This document shows positions 17,542-25,863 of a DNA stretch of 64,000 bases, one piece after another. The notes beneath the pieces are model-generated. The model was not told the origin of the DNA and did not search any database. It saw nothing but the letters and a program-made list of their open reading frames with translations. This stretch comes from Fulvimarina pelagi HTCC2506 (GTDB taxonomy: Bacteria; Pseudomonadota; Alphaproteobacteria; Rhizobiales; Rhizobiaceae): assembly GCF_000153705.1 (NCBI RefSeq), contig NZ_DS022272.1:182250-246249 (forward strand), read 5' to 3'. Every line of letters begins with the position of its first letter. Position 1 is the first letter of the stretch. Position numbers and translations under genes: made by a program.

Positions 17542-17590
17542 CGTCCCTGCGCTAGGGACGAATGACGGGCAGGGCGTCCCAATTCGCCCG
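17542..17590 (+). promoter_or_regulatory. metY leader with mutually exclusive hairpins
   Basis: CGTCCCT at 17542-17548 pairs perfectly with AGGGACG at 17554-17560. The GGGACG of that arm can instead pair with a second CGTCCC at 17575-17580. A further CGGGC/GCCCG pair (17566-17570 with 17586-17590) lies next to the ribosome-binding site (GAGGAGG, about 17596-17602). This could control metY expression by switching structure. It does not match the SAM-II consensus that I know. Confidence 0.35.
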
Positions 17591-17607
17591 CACAGAGGAG
17601 GAAAGCG

Positions 17608-18885
17608 ATGTCCGAACAGAATTTCGAAACGAGATCAATTCATGCCGGTGCCCGGCCGGATCCAACCACCGGCGCAAGGGCAACGCCGATCTATCAGACG
17701 ACGTCATACCAGTTCGACAGTGTCGAACATGCTGCCTCCTTGTTCGGCCTGCAGGCCTTTGGCAACATCTACACCCGCATCATGAACCCGACGCAGGAGG
17801 TTCTGGAGCAGCGCATCGCCTCGTTAGAAGGCGGGACGGCCGCGCTCGCCGTCGCCTCGGGTCATGCCGCACAACTCCTCATCTTCCACACGATCATGCA
17901 GCCGGGCGACGAATTCGTCGCCGCGGGCCAGCTCTACGGCGGATCGATCAACCAGTTCGGCCATTCCTTCAAGAATTTCGACTGGCGCGTGAAATGGGCG
18001 GATATCTCGGACCTTTCTAGCTTCGAGGCGGCGATCACCGACAAGACGAAGGCGATCTTCATCGAATCGATCGCCAATCCGGGTGGTGTCGTCACCGACA
18101 TCGCGGGCATCGCCGAAATCGCCAAAAAGCATGGCATCCCACTCATCGTCGACAATACGATGGCAACGCCGTATCTCTGCCGTCCGCTGGAACACGGCGC
18201 CAATATCGTCGTCCATTCGTTGACGAAGTTCATTGGCGGCCATGGCAATTCGATGGGCGGCGTCATTGTCGACGGCGGCAATTTCGACTGGGCCGCGTCG
18301 GGCAAATATCCGATGCTGTCGGAAGCCCGGCCGGAATATGCGGGCGTCAAAATCCACGAGACCTTCGGCGGCATCTCGTTCGCCATCGCAGCGCGCGTGC
18401 TCGGCCTGCGCGATCTCGGGCCAGCGATCTCGCCTTTCAATGCCTTCCTGATACTGACTGGCATCGAGACACTCGCCCTTCGCATGCAGCGTCATTCGGA
18501 CAACGCCAAGCGCGTGGCCGAGCATTTGAAGGCGCATGAGAAGGTGACATGGGTCTCTTATGGCGGTCTCGAAGGCGATCCCAGCTACGAGAACATGAAG
18601 AAATATGCGCCGAACGGTGCCGGCGCGGTGCTGACCTTCGGTGTCAGTGGTGGCTACGAGGCGGGCGTGAAGCTGGTCGAGAGTCTCAAATTGTTTTCAC
18701 ACCTTGCCAATATCGGCGACACCCGCTCGCTAGTCATCCATCCGGCCTCGACCACGCACAAACAGCTCGGCGAGGAACAACGCAAATCGGCCGGCGCAGG
18801 CGAGGACGTCGTGCGACTGTCGGTTGGCATCGAGCATGCGGAGGATATCATCGCCGATCTCGATCAGGCGCTGGCCGGTCTCTAG
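17608..18885 (+). CDS. metY: O-acetylhomoserine sulfhydrylase / aminocarboxypropyltransferase
   Basis: PLP enzyme that makes homocysteine from O-acetylhomoserine and sulfide. The length of 425 residues is normal for this branch, longer than cystathionine lyases. The PLP lysine lies in HSLTKFIGGHGNSMGG. The N-terminus has TRSIHAGARPDPTTGARATP, and the substrate-binding tail has SLVIHPASTTH and VRLSVGIEHAEDI. A strong ribosome-binding site (GAGGAGG) precedes ATG 17608. Confidence 0.93.
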   Translation: MSEQNFETRSIHAGARPDPTTGARATPIYQTTSYQFDSVEHAASLFGLQAFGNIYTRIMNPTQEVLEQRIASLEGGTAALAVASGHAAQLLIFHTIMQPGDEFVAAGQLYGGSINQFGHSFKNFDWRVKWADISDLSSFEAAITDKTKAIFIESIANPGGVVTDIAGIAEIAKKHGIPLIVDNTMATPYLCRPLEHGANIVVHSLTKFIGGHGNSMGGVIVDGGNFDWAASGKYPMLSEARPEYAGVKIHETFGGISFAIAARVLGLRDLGPAISPFNAFLILTGIETLALRMQRHSDNAKRVAEHLKAHEKVTWVSYGGLEGDPSYENMKKYAPNGAGAVLTFGVSGGYEAGVKLVESLKLFSHLANIGDTRSLVIHPASTTHKQLGEEQRKSAGAGEDVVRLSVGIEHAEDIIADLDQALAGL

Positions 18886-18890
18886 ACCTG

Positions 18891-18933
18891 CGAAAGAAAA
18901 AGAGCCACGCACCAGGGGCGGGTGCGTGGCTCT
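18891..18933 (-). terminator. strong terminator for the repeat-protein gene (minus strand)
   Basis: A perfect 13-bp stem (18901-18913 with 18921-18933) and a 7-base loop. On the minus strand it is followed by CTTTTTCTTTC, so it ends the transcript of the gene at 18979. The same hairpin lies 15 bases after the metY stop and may also slow plus-strand transcription, although no T-run follows on that side. Confidence 0.8.
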
Positions 18934-18978
18934 GCCGAGCTGTCCTCTAAGTGGGACCTATGAGCCGGGGGCAGGACC

Positions 18979-19704
18979 TCAACAGGAGCCGCGAAGGCTG
19001 ACCTGCTGCCATCCCTGGCTTTCGTTTCGAACCTTCACCTGGCGGTGACGGGTCGTATACTCGGCGGGAATCGTGCGCGAGATGGTGCGCGCGGTTTGGA
19101 CTACGACTTTCTCGGAGACGGTCTTCGTCACAGCCGGAACGTGGTGGGCGACCCTCCGCTCCGGGCTCACGAGCACCTTCTGGTGGGTGGTGCCATAGCG
19201 AGCGGGAATGACTTCTGCCCAGCTCTTGCCAGGATCGACGATGACGCGGCGCGTATGGTGCGCGTATTTCGCGGGAATATGGACTTTGCATAAGACCTTT
19301 TGGCCCTTGATGACGCGCCACTCGTAGCCGATCCGTGCAGGTTCGATCATCACTTTCTCAGTCACCGTCCGGTAAACTGGCGGCGAGGAGCGGTGGACCG
19401 TGCGTGCGGGTTCGATAACCACCTTCTTTGCGACCGTCTCGTAGCGTGCAGGCACGATGTCGTAGGTGACGCGGGCGGGCGAGACGACGACTTGCTTTGC
19501 GGCGTAGCCGTATTCCGCCGGGATCGTATCGTGCACGGTGCGGGCCGGACGGAGAAGCACGGCTTCCTCGACCGTCTGATACTGAGCAGGAATGTGAACC
19601 GCTCTGTAGCATTCAAGCGAAGCGCCGCGGCTGCCGGCAGAGGCGGGCTGCGCGGCCATGCTGCAACTCGCGGTCAGGGCCAGAAAGGCGGTGAAGCGAC
19701 GCAT
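18979..19704 (-). CDS. secreted protein with eight IPAxY/TV-type repeats, function unknown
   Basis: Signal peptide ending near ASAG, then eight repeats of 22-24 residues (one spacing is 35). Each resembles I-P-A-x-Y-x-T-V-x-x-K-V-V-V-x-P-A-R, and the prolines recur roughly every 22-24 residues. Beta-strand structure is likely. Three cysteines remain in the mature chain, one of them the last residue. The first ATG (19731) lacks a ribosome-binding site; the ATG at 19704 has GGAG eight bases upstream and begins the signal peptide, so I start there. I know no named domain. It could be cell-wall or surface associated. A strong terminator follows. Confidence 0.75.
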   Translation of the reverse strand: MRRFTAFLALTASCSMAAQPASAGSRGASLECYRAVHIPAQYQTVEEAVLLRPARTVHDTIPAEYGYAAKQVVVSPARVTYDIVPARYETVAKKVVIEPARTVHRSSPPVYRTVTEKVMIEPARIGYEWRVIKGQKVLCKVHIPAKYAHHTRRVIVDPGKSWAEVIPARYGTTHQKVLVSPERRVAHHVPAVTKTVSEKVVVQTARTISRTIPAEYTTRHRQVKVRNESQGWQQVSLRGSC

Positions 19705-19824
19705 GTATAGACTCCGAGGCGAGAATTTCATAAAGTAATTCTCGATGAATTCCTGAATAAATCAACCGAACCGCCTTAAATATGTCTGAATTAATGAAAT
19801 CTAGGTTAAGTGTAAAACTCAATT

Positions 19825-19848
19825 AAAAAGCCCGGCAAATGCCGGGCT
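19825..19848 (-). terminator. terminator of the SOUL gene (minus strand)
   Basis: An 8-bp stem AGCCCGGC/GCCGGGCT (19829-19836 with 19841-19848) and a four-base loop. On the minus strand the hairpin is followed by a T-run and AT-rich sequence, 45 bases after the end of the SOUL gene at 19894. Confidence 0.8.
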
Positions 19849-19893
19849 CTTTATCTATCGAAGCGTTATTTCAAATTATATCGACGCGATAGC

Positions 19894-20922
19894 TCAGCGC
19901 TCGACCTCTATCAGAATTTCGTTGCGCTTCATGAACCCCGGAGTCCAGGGTGGATTGTAGAACGCGTATTCGGGATCGCCCTTCTGGGTCAGGTTGTTGT
20001 CAGCCAGGTAGTTGTACAGCGTCATCAGTTGTTTCGATGCAAGCGTTGCATTGAAGTTGCCACTGAAGCGTATGGCGACGGTTCGCCGGGCCGGAACCTC
20101 TTTGAGGATGACGTCCCGCTGTTCAGGCTGCGGGAGGGTCGCCATCGTGTGCTTCTTCGGCATGACGAAGCGCACGGCCCAGCCCTTGGTCTTGCCTTCC
20201 GAATCAGCAAGCTGTTGAAGCACCGGCGTTGTCATCTTGATCGATTTGCCACCACGGTTTTTCGCTGCGATGTAGTCATAAAGCGTCTCGAAGCCCGCGC
20301 GGCGAGCCTTTTCGTGGTAACCGCTCTTCACCGTCTCGGCGACGATCATGGAATCGTAGTCGCGAATCTCGACGACGCCGTCCTCGCGGACGACCTCGTA
20401 GCTCGGCTCTTCAGCGTGTTCCTGCACCTTTTTGGTGACATAATAGGCCGCACCGATTGCAGCGAGCGTACCGCCGGCGACCAATAGCAGCGTGAGTTCC
20501 TTGTCGCGCTCGCTCATGGAGGTCCGGATCTTGTCGATGCCGCGTTGGGACTGCATCCCGCGCTTGAAGCTTTTCGTGCGAGGCAGACGAAGGTCCGGCA
20601 AGCCGTCGTAAAACGCGGCGAGCGACCCGCGCGCACTGTCATAGCCGTGCTCGGACGCATCACGGAGAGCCCGAACCTGACGCCTGGCCTCGGCTCGCGT
20701 CGGCGAGTACCAGCCCGTCATGAAATCGGGAAGATACCGCTCCGAAAAGCTCGGTTCGTGATGGAATGGATTGGCGCGTACCAGCGCTCGGCGAGCCCGT
20801 TCGGTTCGGCTTGGACGCGGATCGAGGCGTGCGGCAAGATCATGCTCGAGGTCCGTCAACCGTTCGCCTATCGAGTGCATGCTTTCGGACAATCCGTCCA
20901 GTACGGAACGATCGCGGCTCAT
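19894..20922 (-). CDS. membrane-anchored SOUL heme-binding-family protein
   Basis: Protein of 342 residues. The first 135 or so are charged, predicted cytoplasmic and helical. A single membrane segment follows (LTLLLVAGGTLAAIGAAYYV), then a SOUL domain in the C-terminal half (EDGVVEIRDYDSMIVAET, KMTTPVLQQ, WAVRFVMPKKHTM, and ending WTPGFMKRNEILIEVE). SOUL proteins bind heme or tetrapyrroles, but bacterial roles are largely unknown. I start at ATG 20922 with AGGAG eight bases upstream. Longer open sequence upstream has no family character. Confidence 0.85.
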   Translation of the reverse strand: MSRDRSVLDGLSESMHSIGERLTDLEHDLAARLDPRPSRTERARRALVRANPFHHEPSFSERYLPDFMTGWYSPTRAEARRQVRALRDASEHGYDSARGSLAAFYDGLPDLRLPRTKSFKRGMQSQRGIDKIRTSMSERDKELTLLLVAGGTLAAIGAAYYVTKKVQEHAEEPSYEVVREDGVVEIRDYDSMIVAETVKSGYHEKARRAGFETLYDYIAAKNRGGKSIKMTTPVLQQLADSEGKTKGWAVRFVMPKKHTMATLPQPEQRDVILKEVPARRTVAIRFSGNFNATLASKQLMTLYNYLADNNLTQKGDPEYAFYNPPWTPGFMKRNEILIEVER

Positions 20923-21149
20923 TGGAAACTCCTGCTCGATTCTGAGACAATCTGCTTGCCGCCCCGGCACGTCATGCGCACCATGCGACCAATCTTCACC
21001 GCCAACGTGAAGCGGCTGGACTTGGTTGCGCCGCAACGGCAATTCGGCCCGACTGTGGTCGAGCAGCGCGCCTCCGCCATTAAAAGAAAAGTCAAGCCCC
21101 TTGCTCGGCCCAAGCCCCCTTTCGCGCCGAAAGCAATTAAATTTTCGAA

Positions 21150-21252
21150 AGCTGTAGCAACTTTGCCGCATATGGCGCATTTTAACGGATCAGGTTTTCA
21201 TGCCTGATACTCCAGCCAAAACTTGACAGGCGGCTTCGTGCCGCCTTTTTTT
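21150..21252 (+). ncRNA. candidate small RNA ending at an orphan terminator
   Basis: A first hairpin (ATCAGG at 21189-21194 with CCTGAT at 21203-21208) is followed 19 bases later by a rho-independent terminator on the same strand, while no coding gene precedes it on the plus strand. The 5' end is not defined; an upstream AT-rich stretch near 21130-21150 could be a promoter. A leader peptide of eight codons (ATG at 21201 to TGA) also fits in this stretch, so a leader transcript is an alternative. Confidence 0.3.
21228..21252 (+). terminator. orphan rho-independent terminator (plus strand)
   Basis: A perfect 7-bp stem AGGCGGC/GCCGCCT with loop TTCGT, directly followed by at least six T's. No plus-strand gene ends upstream within 2 kb (metY ends at 18885), so it must end a short local transcript or act as an attenuator. 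Confidence 0.75.
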
Positions 21253-21374
21253 GTCGGGTCCTCGGCACGGCCGATCGCTGTCCGGCCGCGCGCGTCGCCC
21301 TTTCGCGAGGTGGGGATGCTTGGGCTGCCGGAGGAGGCGTCGACGCTCGCACCTCCCAACGTCTAGGAATTAGG

Positions 21375-22055
21375 GTGTCAGACAACGCCGCGCTTGAACC
21401 TGATGACGAAGCCAGAGAACCCATGGCAGACATTCCCGACTGGTACGACGATCTCGACGGAACGCTTCGCCACGCGCTAGGAGAGCTCTCAGCTGCGGTT
21501 AGCGACCGGGGTCACGGTTTTCGGACCTTCACTGTTGCCTCGGTCGACGCAAACGGTGAACCGAGCGCTCGGGTGGTCGTGCTGCGCGCGTTCGATCGAG
21601 ATTCCTGGCAGCTTCGGTTTCATACCGACGGGCGCTCTAGAAAGGTGAGCGAGTTCGCTGAAAACGGCCGGGTGTCACTCGTCTTTTATGACAAGGGTCG
21701 CAAACTGCAGATCCGGCTCGGTGGGCGAGCGGAGGTCCACAAGATCGATCCGAGTGACAAAAATGGCCTCGCCGCCGAAGCCTTTACCGCATCACTGCCC
21801 ATGAGCCGCGAATGCTACCGGATCGAGCCCGGACCAGGCACCGTTCTTGGAGCACCCGACGGCTATCGTCACGCCGACGTTTCGCAGCACAAGAATGGAG
21901 ATATCGCCGCGGATCCGGGCGCCTCCCATTTCGCTGCCGTAGTCGTTGCCTTCGAAACGGCCGAGGTCCTCTATCTCGCCTCGGAAGGTCATCGAAGATC
22001 GCGTTTTCGCGACGTCGGGAATGGCATTCACGAGGGCGTCTGGCTGACACCCTGA
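21375..22055 (+). CDS. pyridoxamine 5'-phosphate oxidase-family FMN-binding protein
   Basis: Protein of 226 residues with an FMN split-barrel: VASVDANGEPSARVVVLRAF, then LRFHTDGRSRKVSE and VSLVFYDKGRKLQIRLGG. The C-terminus does not carry the arginine-rich PLP-binding motif of true PdxH, so the annotation as pdxH would be doubtful. Members of this side family have unknown substrates. It starts at GTG 21375 with AGGAA five bases upstream; an in-frame ATG lies at residue 17. Confidence 0.8.
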   Translation: MSDNAALEPDDEAREPMADIPDWYDDLDGTLRHALGELSAAVSDRGHGFRTFTVASVDANGEPSARVVVLRAFDRDSWQLRFHTDGRSRKVSEFAENGRVSLVFYDKGRKLQIRLGGRAEVHKIDPSDKNGLAAEAFTASLPMSRECYRIEPGPGTVLGAPDGYRHADVSQHKNGDIAADPGASHFAAVVVAFETAEVLYLASEGHRRSRFRDVGNGIHEGVWLTP

Positions 22056-22065
22056 CCTGCCGGCC

Positions 22066-23244
22066 TCAGCCCATGGCCGCTTCGAAACCTCGTTCGAGGT
22101 CGGCCTGAAGGTCTTCGGCATCTTCGAGCCCGATCTGGAGGCGAATGAGTGGACCTGTCTCCGGTCCGGCAGCGATCGTTCGATCGGAAAGATCCACGAG
22201 GACGGCGAGGCTCTCGTGCCCGCCCCAGGAATAGCCAAGCCCGAAGATCGTGAGCGCGTCAAGAAAGCGCGTTGCGGCCATCGCATCACCGTCGAGTACG
22301 AAACTGAACAGCCCCGAGGATCCCGAAAACTGTCGCTTGAAGGCCTCGTGATCGGTGAAGGAGGGGAGCGCCGGATGGAGGACCGACCGGACGTCGTCGC
22401 GGGTTTCCAACCACTTCGCGAGTTCGAGGGCGACCTTCTCATGCTGCCGAAGGCGCACGCCGAGCGTTTTCATGCCGCGCAGAACCAGCGACACGTCGTC
22501 TGGATTGGCGTTTATACCGAGCGCCGTCTGGGTTTTCAGAAGTTGATCCCAGGTCTTTCTGTTGGCGGAAACCGAACCCATCAACAGATCGGAATGGCCG
22601 CCCGGATATTTCGTCAACGCATGGATCGACATGTCGGCGCCATGATCCAGCGGACGGAAGTGGAGAGGGGTTGCCCACGTATTGTCCAGCATCGTCACGG
22701 CGCCGCCGGCGACAGCTGCGTCACAGATCGCTCTAACATCCTGAATTTCGAAAGTGTTTGAGCCCGGCGCTTCGAGAAAAACGACCGAAGTCTCGGGGCG
22801 CATCAAATCTGCAATGGCACCGCCGATATACGGATCGTAATACTCGACCGTCACATTCATGCGCTTCAACACCTGATGGCAGAAGCGGCGTGTGGGGGAA
22901 TAGACTGAGTCGACGACGAGCACGTGATCTCCGGCCGAAGCGAAGGCGAGCAATGGCAACGTGACTGCCGCAAGCCCCGAAGGCACCAGCGCGGTGCCGT
23001 GGGCGCCTTCGAGCTCGCTCAACTGGTCTTCGAGCACCTTCGTCGTCGGCGTACCGGCAAGTCCATAGGAATATTTGAGGTTCTTTCGGTCGGCCATCGC
23101 CGCAGTCGATTCGAACAGAACGGTCGAGCCACGTACGATTGGTGGATTAACGAAGCCATGCATCGACATCGGATCGTAGGGAGGGTGCACCAGACGGGTG
23201 CCGATTCGCTGTGCGGATGGCTTGTTCACTTGATCTTTGCTCAA
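22066..23244 (-). CDS. metC: cystathionine beta-lyase
   Basis: PLP enzyme that cleaves cystathionine to homocysteine, ammonia and pyruvate. The length of 392 residues suits the proteobacterial MetC branch. The PLP lysine lies in HALTKYPGGHSDLLMGSV, the cofactor contact in MLDNTWATP, and the end reads LIRLQIGLEDAEDL. The start is TTG 23244 or GTG 23229; neither has a strong ribosome-binding site. It is convergent with the FMN-binding gene and divergent from aapJ. Confidence 0.9.
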   Translation of the reverse strand: MSKDQVNKPSAQRIGTRLVHPPYDPMSMHGFVNPPIVRGSTVLFESTAAMADRKNLKYSYGLAGTPTTKVLEDQLSELEGAHGTALVPSGLAAVTLPLLAFASAGDHVLVVDSVYSPTRRFCHQVLKRMNVTVEYYDPYIGGAIADLMRPETSVVFLEAPGSNTFEIQDVRAICDAAVAGGAVTMLDNTWATPLHFRPLDHGADMSIHALTKYPGGHSDLLMGSVSANRKTWDQLLKTQTALGINANPDDVSLVLRGMKTLGVRLRQHEKVALELAKWLETRDDVRSVLHPALPSFTDHEAFKRQFSGSSGLFSFVLDGDAMAATRFLDALTIFGLGYSWGGHESLAVLVDLSDRTIAAGPETGPLIRLQIGLEDAEDLQADLERGFEAAMG

Positions 23245-23311
23245 ACTCGCAAAACTTTCTGCAACTTGAAGTAGTGTGCATCACAGTGGACCCTTTATCG
23301 CAGTGCGAAAT

Positions 23312-23338
23312 TTTATGCAGCAGCTTGACCTGCATAAA
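23312..23338. promoter_or_regulatory. perfect inverted repeat in the metC-aapJ intergenic region
   Basis: TTTATGCAG and its exact complement CTGCATAAA (9 bp each) are separated by nine bases, about 160 bases before aapJ and 70 before metC on the other strand. This looks like the binding site of a dimeric regulator. Which of the two genes it controls, or both, is open. Confidence 0.5.
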
Positions 23339-23495
23339 TCTTTGCCATGACATGGGCTCCTGACGATGGCCTCGAATTTGGGGCGGCTTCGGCAATCGGC
23401 CAACCGCCTGTCGACACGCGCCCCCGGATCGGGTTCCATCGATCGCCAAACGAGTCACTCGAGATTCGATGAAGAAACCGAATAGGGAAACCCAC

Positions 23496-24515
23496 ATGAC
23501 AATCAAATTCCTGACTGCGGCACTCGGACTGTCCGTCGCGGCCCTCGCGACAGCGGGTGCCCAGGCCCAGACCGCCGGGACCGTAAAGGAGCGCGGATCG
23601 CTGCGCTGCGGCGTCAATACGGGCCTGCCGGGCTTCGCATCGCAGAACGACCAGGGTGAATGGCAGGGGCTCGACGTCGACTATTGCCGCGCTGTGGCGA
23701 CCGCCGTCCTTGGCGATCCGCAGGCCGTGACATTCTCACCGCTGTCCGCAGTGCAACGCTTCCCGGCCCTGCAGAACAACGAGATCGATCTGCTGGCTCG
23801 TAACACGACCTGGACGATGGACCGCGATACCGCGCTCGGCCTCGATTTCGCAGGCGTCAACTACTATGACGGCCAAGGCTTCATGGTGAAGAACGATCTC
23901 GGCGTGAACTCCGCGCTCGAGCTTTCCGGCGCCACCGTCTGCGTCCAGTCCGGCACGACGACCGAGCTTAACCTTGCCGACTATTTCGAAGCCAACGACA
24001 TGGACTACAATCCGGTCGTCATCGAATCCCAGTCGGACGTGAACTCGGCCTATGACTCGGGCCGCTGCGATGTCTTGACCACTGACGCATCGGGTCTTGC
24101 GGCCTCGCGTCTTGAAATGAGCAATCCCGACAATCACACGATCCTGCCGGAAATCATCTCGAAAGAGCCGCTTGGACCTGCCGTCCGTCAGGGTGACGAC
24201 CAGTGGGCCGACATTGTTCGCTGGACCCACTATGCGTTGTTGAATGCTGAGGAACTCGGTGTGAACCAGGGCAATGTCGAGGAGATGAAGAACTCGGACA
24301 ATCCGGACATTCGCCGCCTGCTCGGCCAGGACTCGAATTTCGGGGAGCCGCTCGGCTTGCCGCAGGACTGGGCCGCTCAGGTGATCTCGGCAGTGGGCAA
24401 TTACGGCGAGATCTTCGAACGGAACATCGGCGTCAACACGCCTCTGAAGATCCAGCGCGGCCAGAACGCTCTGTGGACCGACGGCGGTCTGCAATACGGC
24501 ATGCCGGTCCGCTAA
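23496..24515 (+). CDS. aapJ: general L-amino-acid ABC transporter, periplasmic binding protein
   Basis: Secreted binding protein of 339 residues with a signal peptide ending near AQAQT. The mature N-terminus has VKERGSLRCGVNTGLPGFA followed by the AapJ-typical segment with GEWQGLDVDYCRAVA. It also has TTWTMDRDTALGLDFAGVNY and ends with a GLQYGMPVR-type tail. ATG 23496 is preferred over an ATG nine codons earlier because it starts the signal peptide and has GGGA upstream. It is the first gene of aapJQMP, separated from aapQ by a hairpin. Confidence 0.95.
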   Translation: MTIKFLTAALGLSVAALATAGAQAQTAGTVKERGSLRCGVNTGLPGFASQNDQGEWQGLDVDYCRAVATAVLGDPQAVTFSPLSAVQRFPALQNNEIDLLARNTTWTMDRDTALGLDFAGVNYYDGQGFMVKNDLGVNSALELSGATVCVQSGTTTELNLADYFEANDMDYNPVVIESQSDVNSAYDSGRCDVLTTDASGLAASRLEMSNPDNHTILPEIISKEPLGPAVRQGDDQWADIVRWTHYALLNAEELGVNQGNVEEMKNSDNPDIRRLLGQDSNFGEPLGLPQDWAAQVISAVGNYGEIFERNIGVNTPLKIQRGQNALWTDGGLQYGMPVR

Positions 24516-24574
24516 AGACGCGGTTGCCAGGCGGATGTTCTCGCGTTCGCCAGGCGCCTCGTAACACTGACAGA

Positions 24575-24603
24575 GCGGTACCGGCCGGTTCAGCCGGTAC
24601 CGC
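24575..24603 (+). other. intercistronic hairpin between aapJ and aapQ
   Basis: GCGGTACCGGC and its complement form a perfect 11-bp stem with a 7-base loop, 60 bases after the aapJ stop. No T-run follows. Hairpins here commonly protect the binding-protein mRNA and reduce downstream expression, which fits a higher need for AapJ than for the permeases. Confidence 0.65.
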
Positions 24604-24648
24604 ATCCTGGCGATGAAAAACAAAAAGCCCTTACCCGAAGAGGTTTGA

Positions 24649-25851
24649 ATGGCTGCGAATATCGAGACGTCCGGCGGCGTACGCGCCTCGTCATCGTCCT
24701 CGTCCGGGCTGCTGAACGATCCGTTCTTTCGGTCGTTCGCGATTCAGGCGACGCTGATCATCGGACTGGCCCTGTTCGTCTGGTGGCTGGTCGACAACAC
24801 GGCCCGCAACCTCGCGCAGGCGAACATTGCCTCCGGGTTCGGGTTTCTTTCGAACAGGGCCGGCTTCGACATCGGTCAAACGCCAATCGAATATTCGAAT
24901 TCGGCGACCTACGGCCGTGCGCTGATCGTCGGCCTCGTGAACACGCTGATCGTGGCTGGCACGGGAATCGTCTTCGCAACCATCGTCGGTTTCATCATCG
25001 GCATCGGCAGGCTCTCGCAGAATTTTCTCGTTCGGCTTCTTTCGACGGTCTATGTCGAGGTCTTCCGAAACATTCCGCCGCTGCTCGTTATCCTGTTCTG
25101 GTATTTCGGTGTCATTTCAGCCCTTGGCAGCCCACGTGGCATCTCTGAAAACCCCTTCGGCTTCTATCTGACGAATCGCGGATTGCAGACGCCGAGCTTT
25201 GCATTCGAGGTACTTGCATGGGCGAGCTTTGTTGTCTTCGCCGCCGGGCTCGCTGCGGCGATCGTGCTCGCTCGGCGCAATAGGAGGCATCAGCTGAAGA
25301 CAGGCGATCGCAAGCCGACTCTCTGGCCGGTTCTCGGGCTTGTCGTCGGCCTCCCGCTCGTCGCCTTCCTTGTGACCGGAATGCCCGCAACCATCGACAT
25401 ACCGACGCCGGGCACGTTCAATCTGCAGGGTGGTTTCCAGATCAAGCCGGAATTCGTCGCTCTGTTCCTGGCCCTCTCCCTCTATACCGCGGCGTTCATC
25501 GCCGAAATCGTGCGCGCCGGCATCCTTTCAGTCTCGAAAGGACAGACGGAGGCATCGTCCGCGCTCGGGTTGAGGCGCGGGCTAACACTCAGGCTCGTAA
25601 TCGTGCCGCAGGCCTTCCGGGTCATCATCCCTCCGCTGACCAGTCAGTATCTCAACCTGATCAAGAACTCCTCGCTCGGCCTTGCAATCGGCTATCCCGA
25701 ACTCTTCGCCATAGGAACGACGGTTCTAAATCAGTCGGGCCAGTCTATCGAAATCATCGTGATCTGCATGGGGGTCTATCTATCGATCAGCATTGCCGTC
25801 TCGATCTTCATGAACTGGTTCAATTCCAAGATGGCCTTGGCTGAGCGGTAG
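24649..25851 (+). CDS. aapQ: general L-amino-acid ABC transporter permease AapQ
   Basis: Inner-membrane permease of 400 residues, about eight helices. The His/Glu/Gln-type permease signature is split: VEVFRNIPPLLVILFWYF in the first half and AEIVRAGILSVSKGQTEASS, with VVPQAFRVIIPPLTSQYLNL after it, in the second. GAGG lies just before the start. It is followed by aapM 12 bases later. Confidence 0.94.
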   Translation: MAANIETSGGVRASSSSSSGLLNDPFFRSFAIQATLIIGLALFVWWLVDNTARNLAQANIASGFGFLSNRAGFDIGQTPIEYSNSATYGRALIVGLVNTLIVAGTGIVFATIVGFIIGIGRLSQNFLVRLLSTVYVEVFRNIPPLLVILFWYFGVISALGSPRGISENPFGFYLTNRGLQTPSFAFEVLAWASFVVFAAGLAAAIVLARRNRRHQLKTGDRKPTLWPVLGLVVGLPLVAFLVTGMPATIDIPTPGTFNLQGGFQIKPEFVALFLALSLYTAAFIAEIVRAGILSVSKGQTEASSALGLRRGLTLRLVIVPQAFRVIIPPLTSQYLNLIKNSSLGLAIGYPELFAIGTTVLNQSGQSIEIIVICMGVYLSISIAVSIFMNWFNSKMALAER

Positions 25852-25863
25852 GGAGCGCGATCC

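Larger units (their letters stand above)
20923..21374. other. intergenic region between the SOUL gene and the FMN-binding gene
   Basis: About 450 bases with no recognisable protein. The promoter of the SOUL gene should lie at the left end. The right part contains a strong plus-strand terminator with no gene before it (see 21228). Open frames here are shadows or have no family match. Confidence 0.6.

Noticed and set aside
17392..17607. Possible SAM-II riboswitch before metY
   Set aside because: The conserved core I know for SAM-II is not present on the plus strand; only alternative hairpins are seen, reported separately.
21375..22055. Naming the FMN-binding gene pdxH
   Set aside because: The C-terminal PLP-binding arginine motif of true PdxH is missing; only the family is supported.
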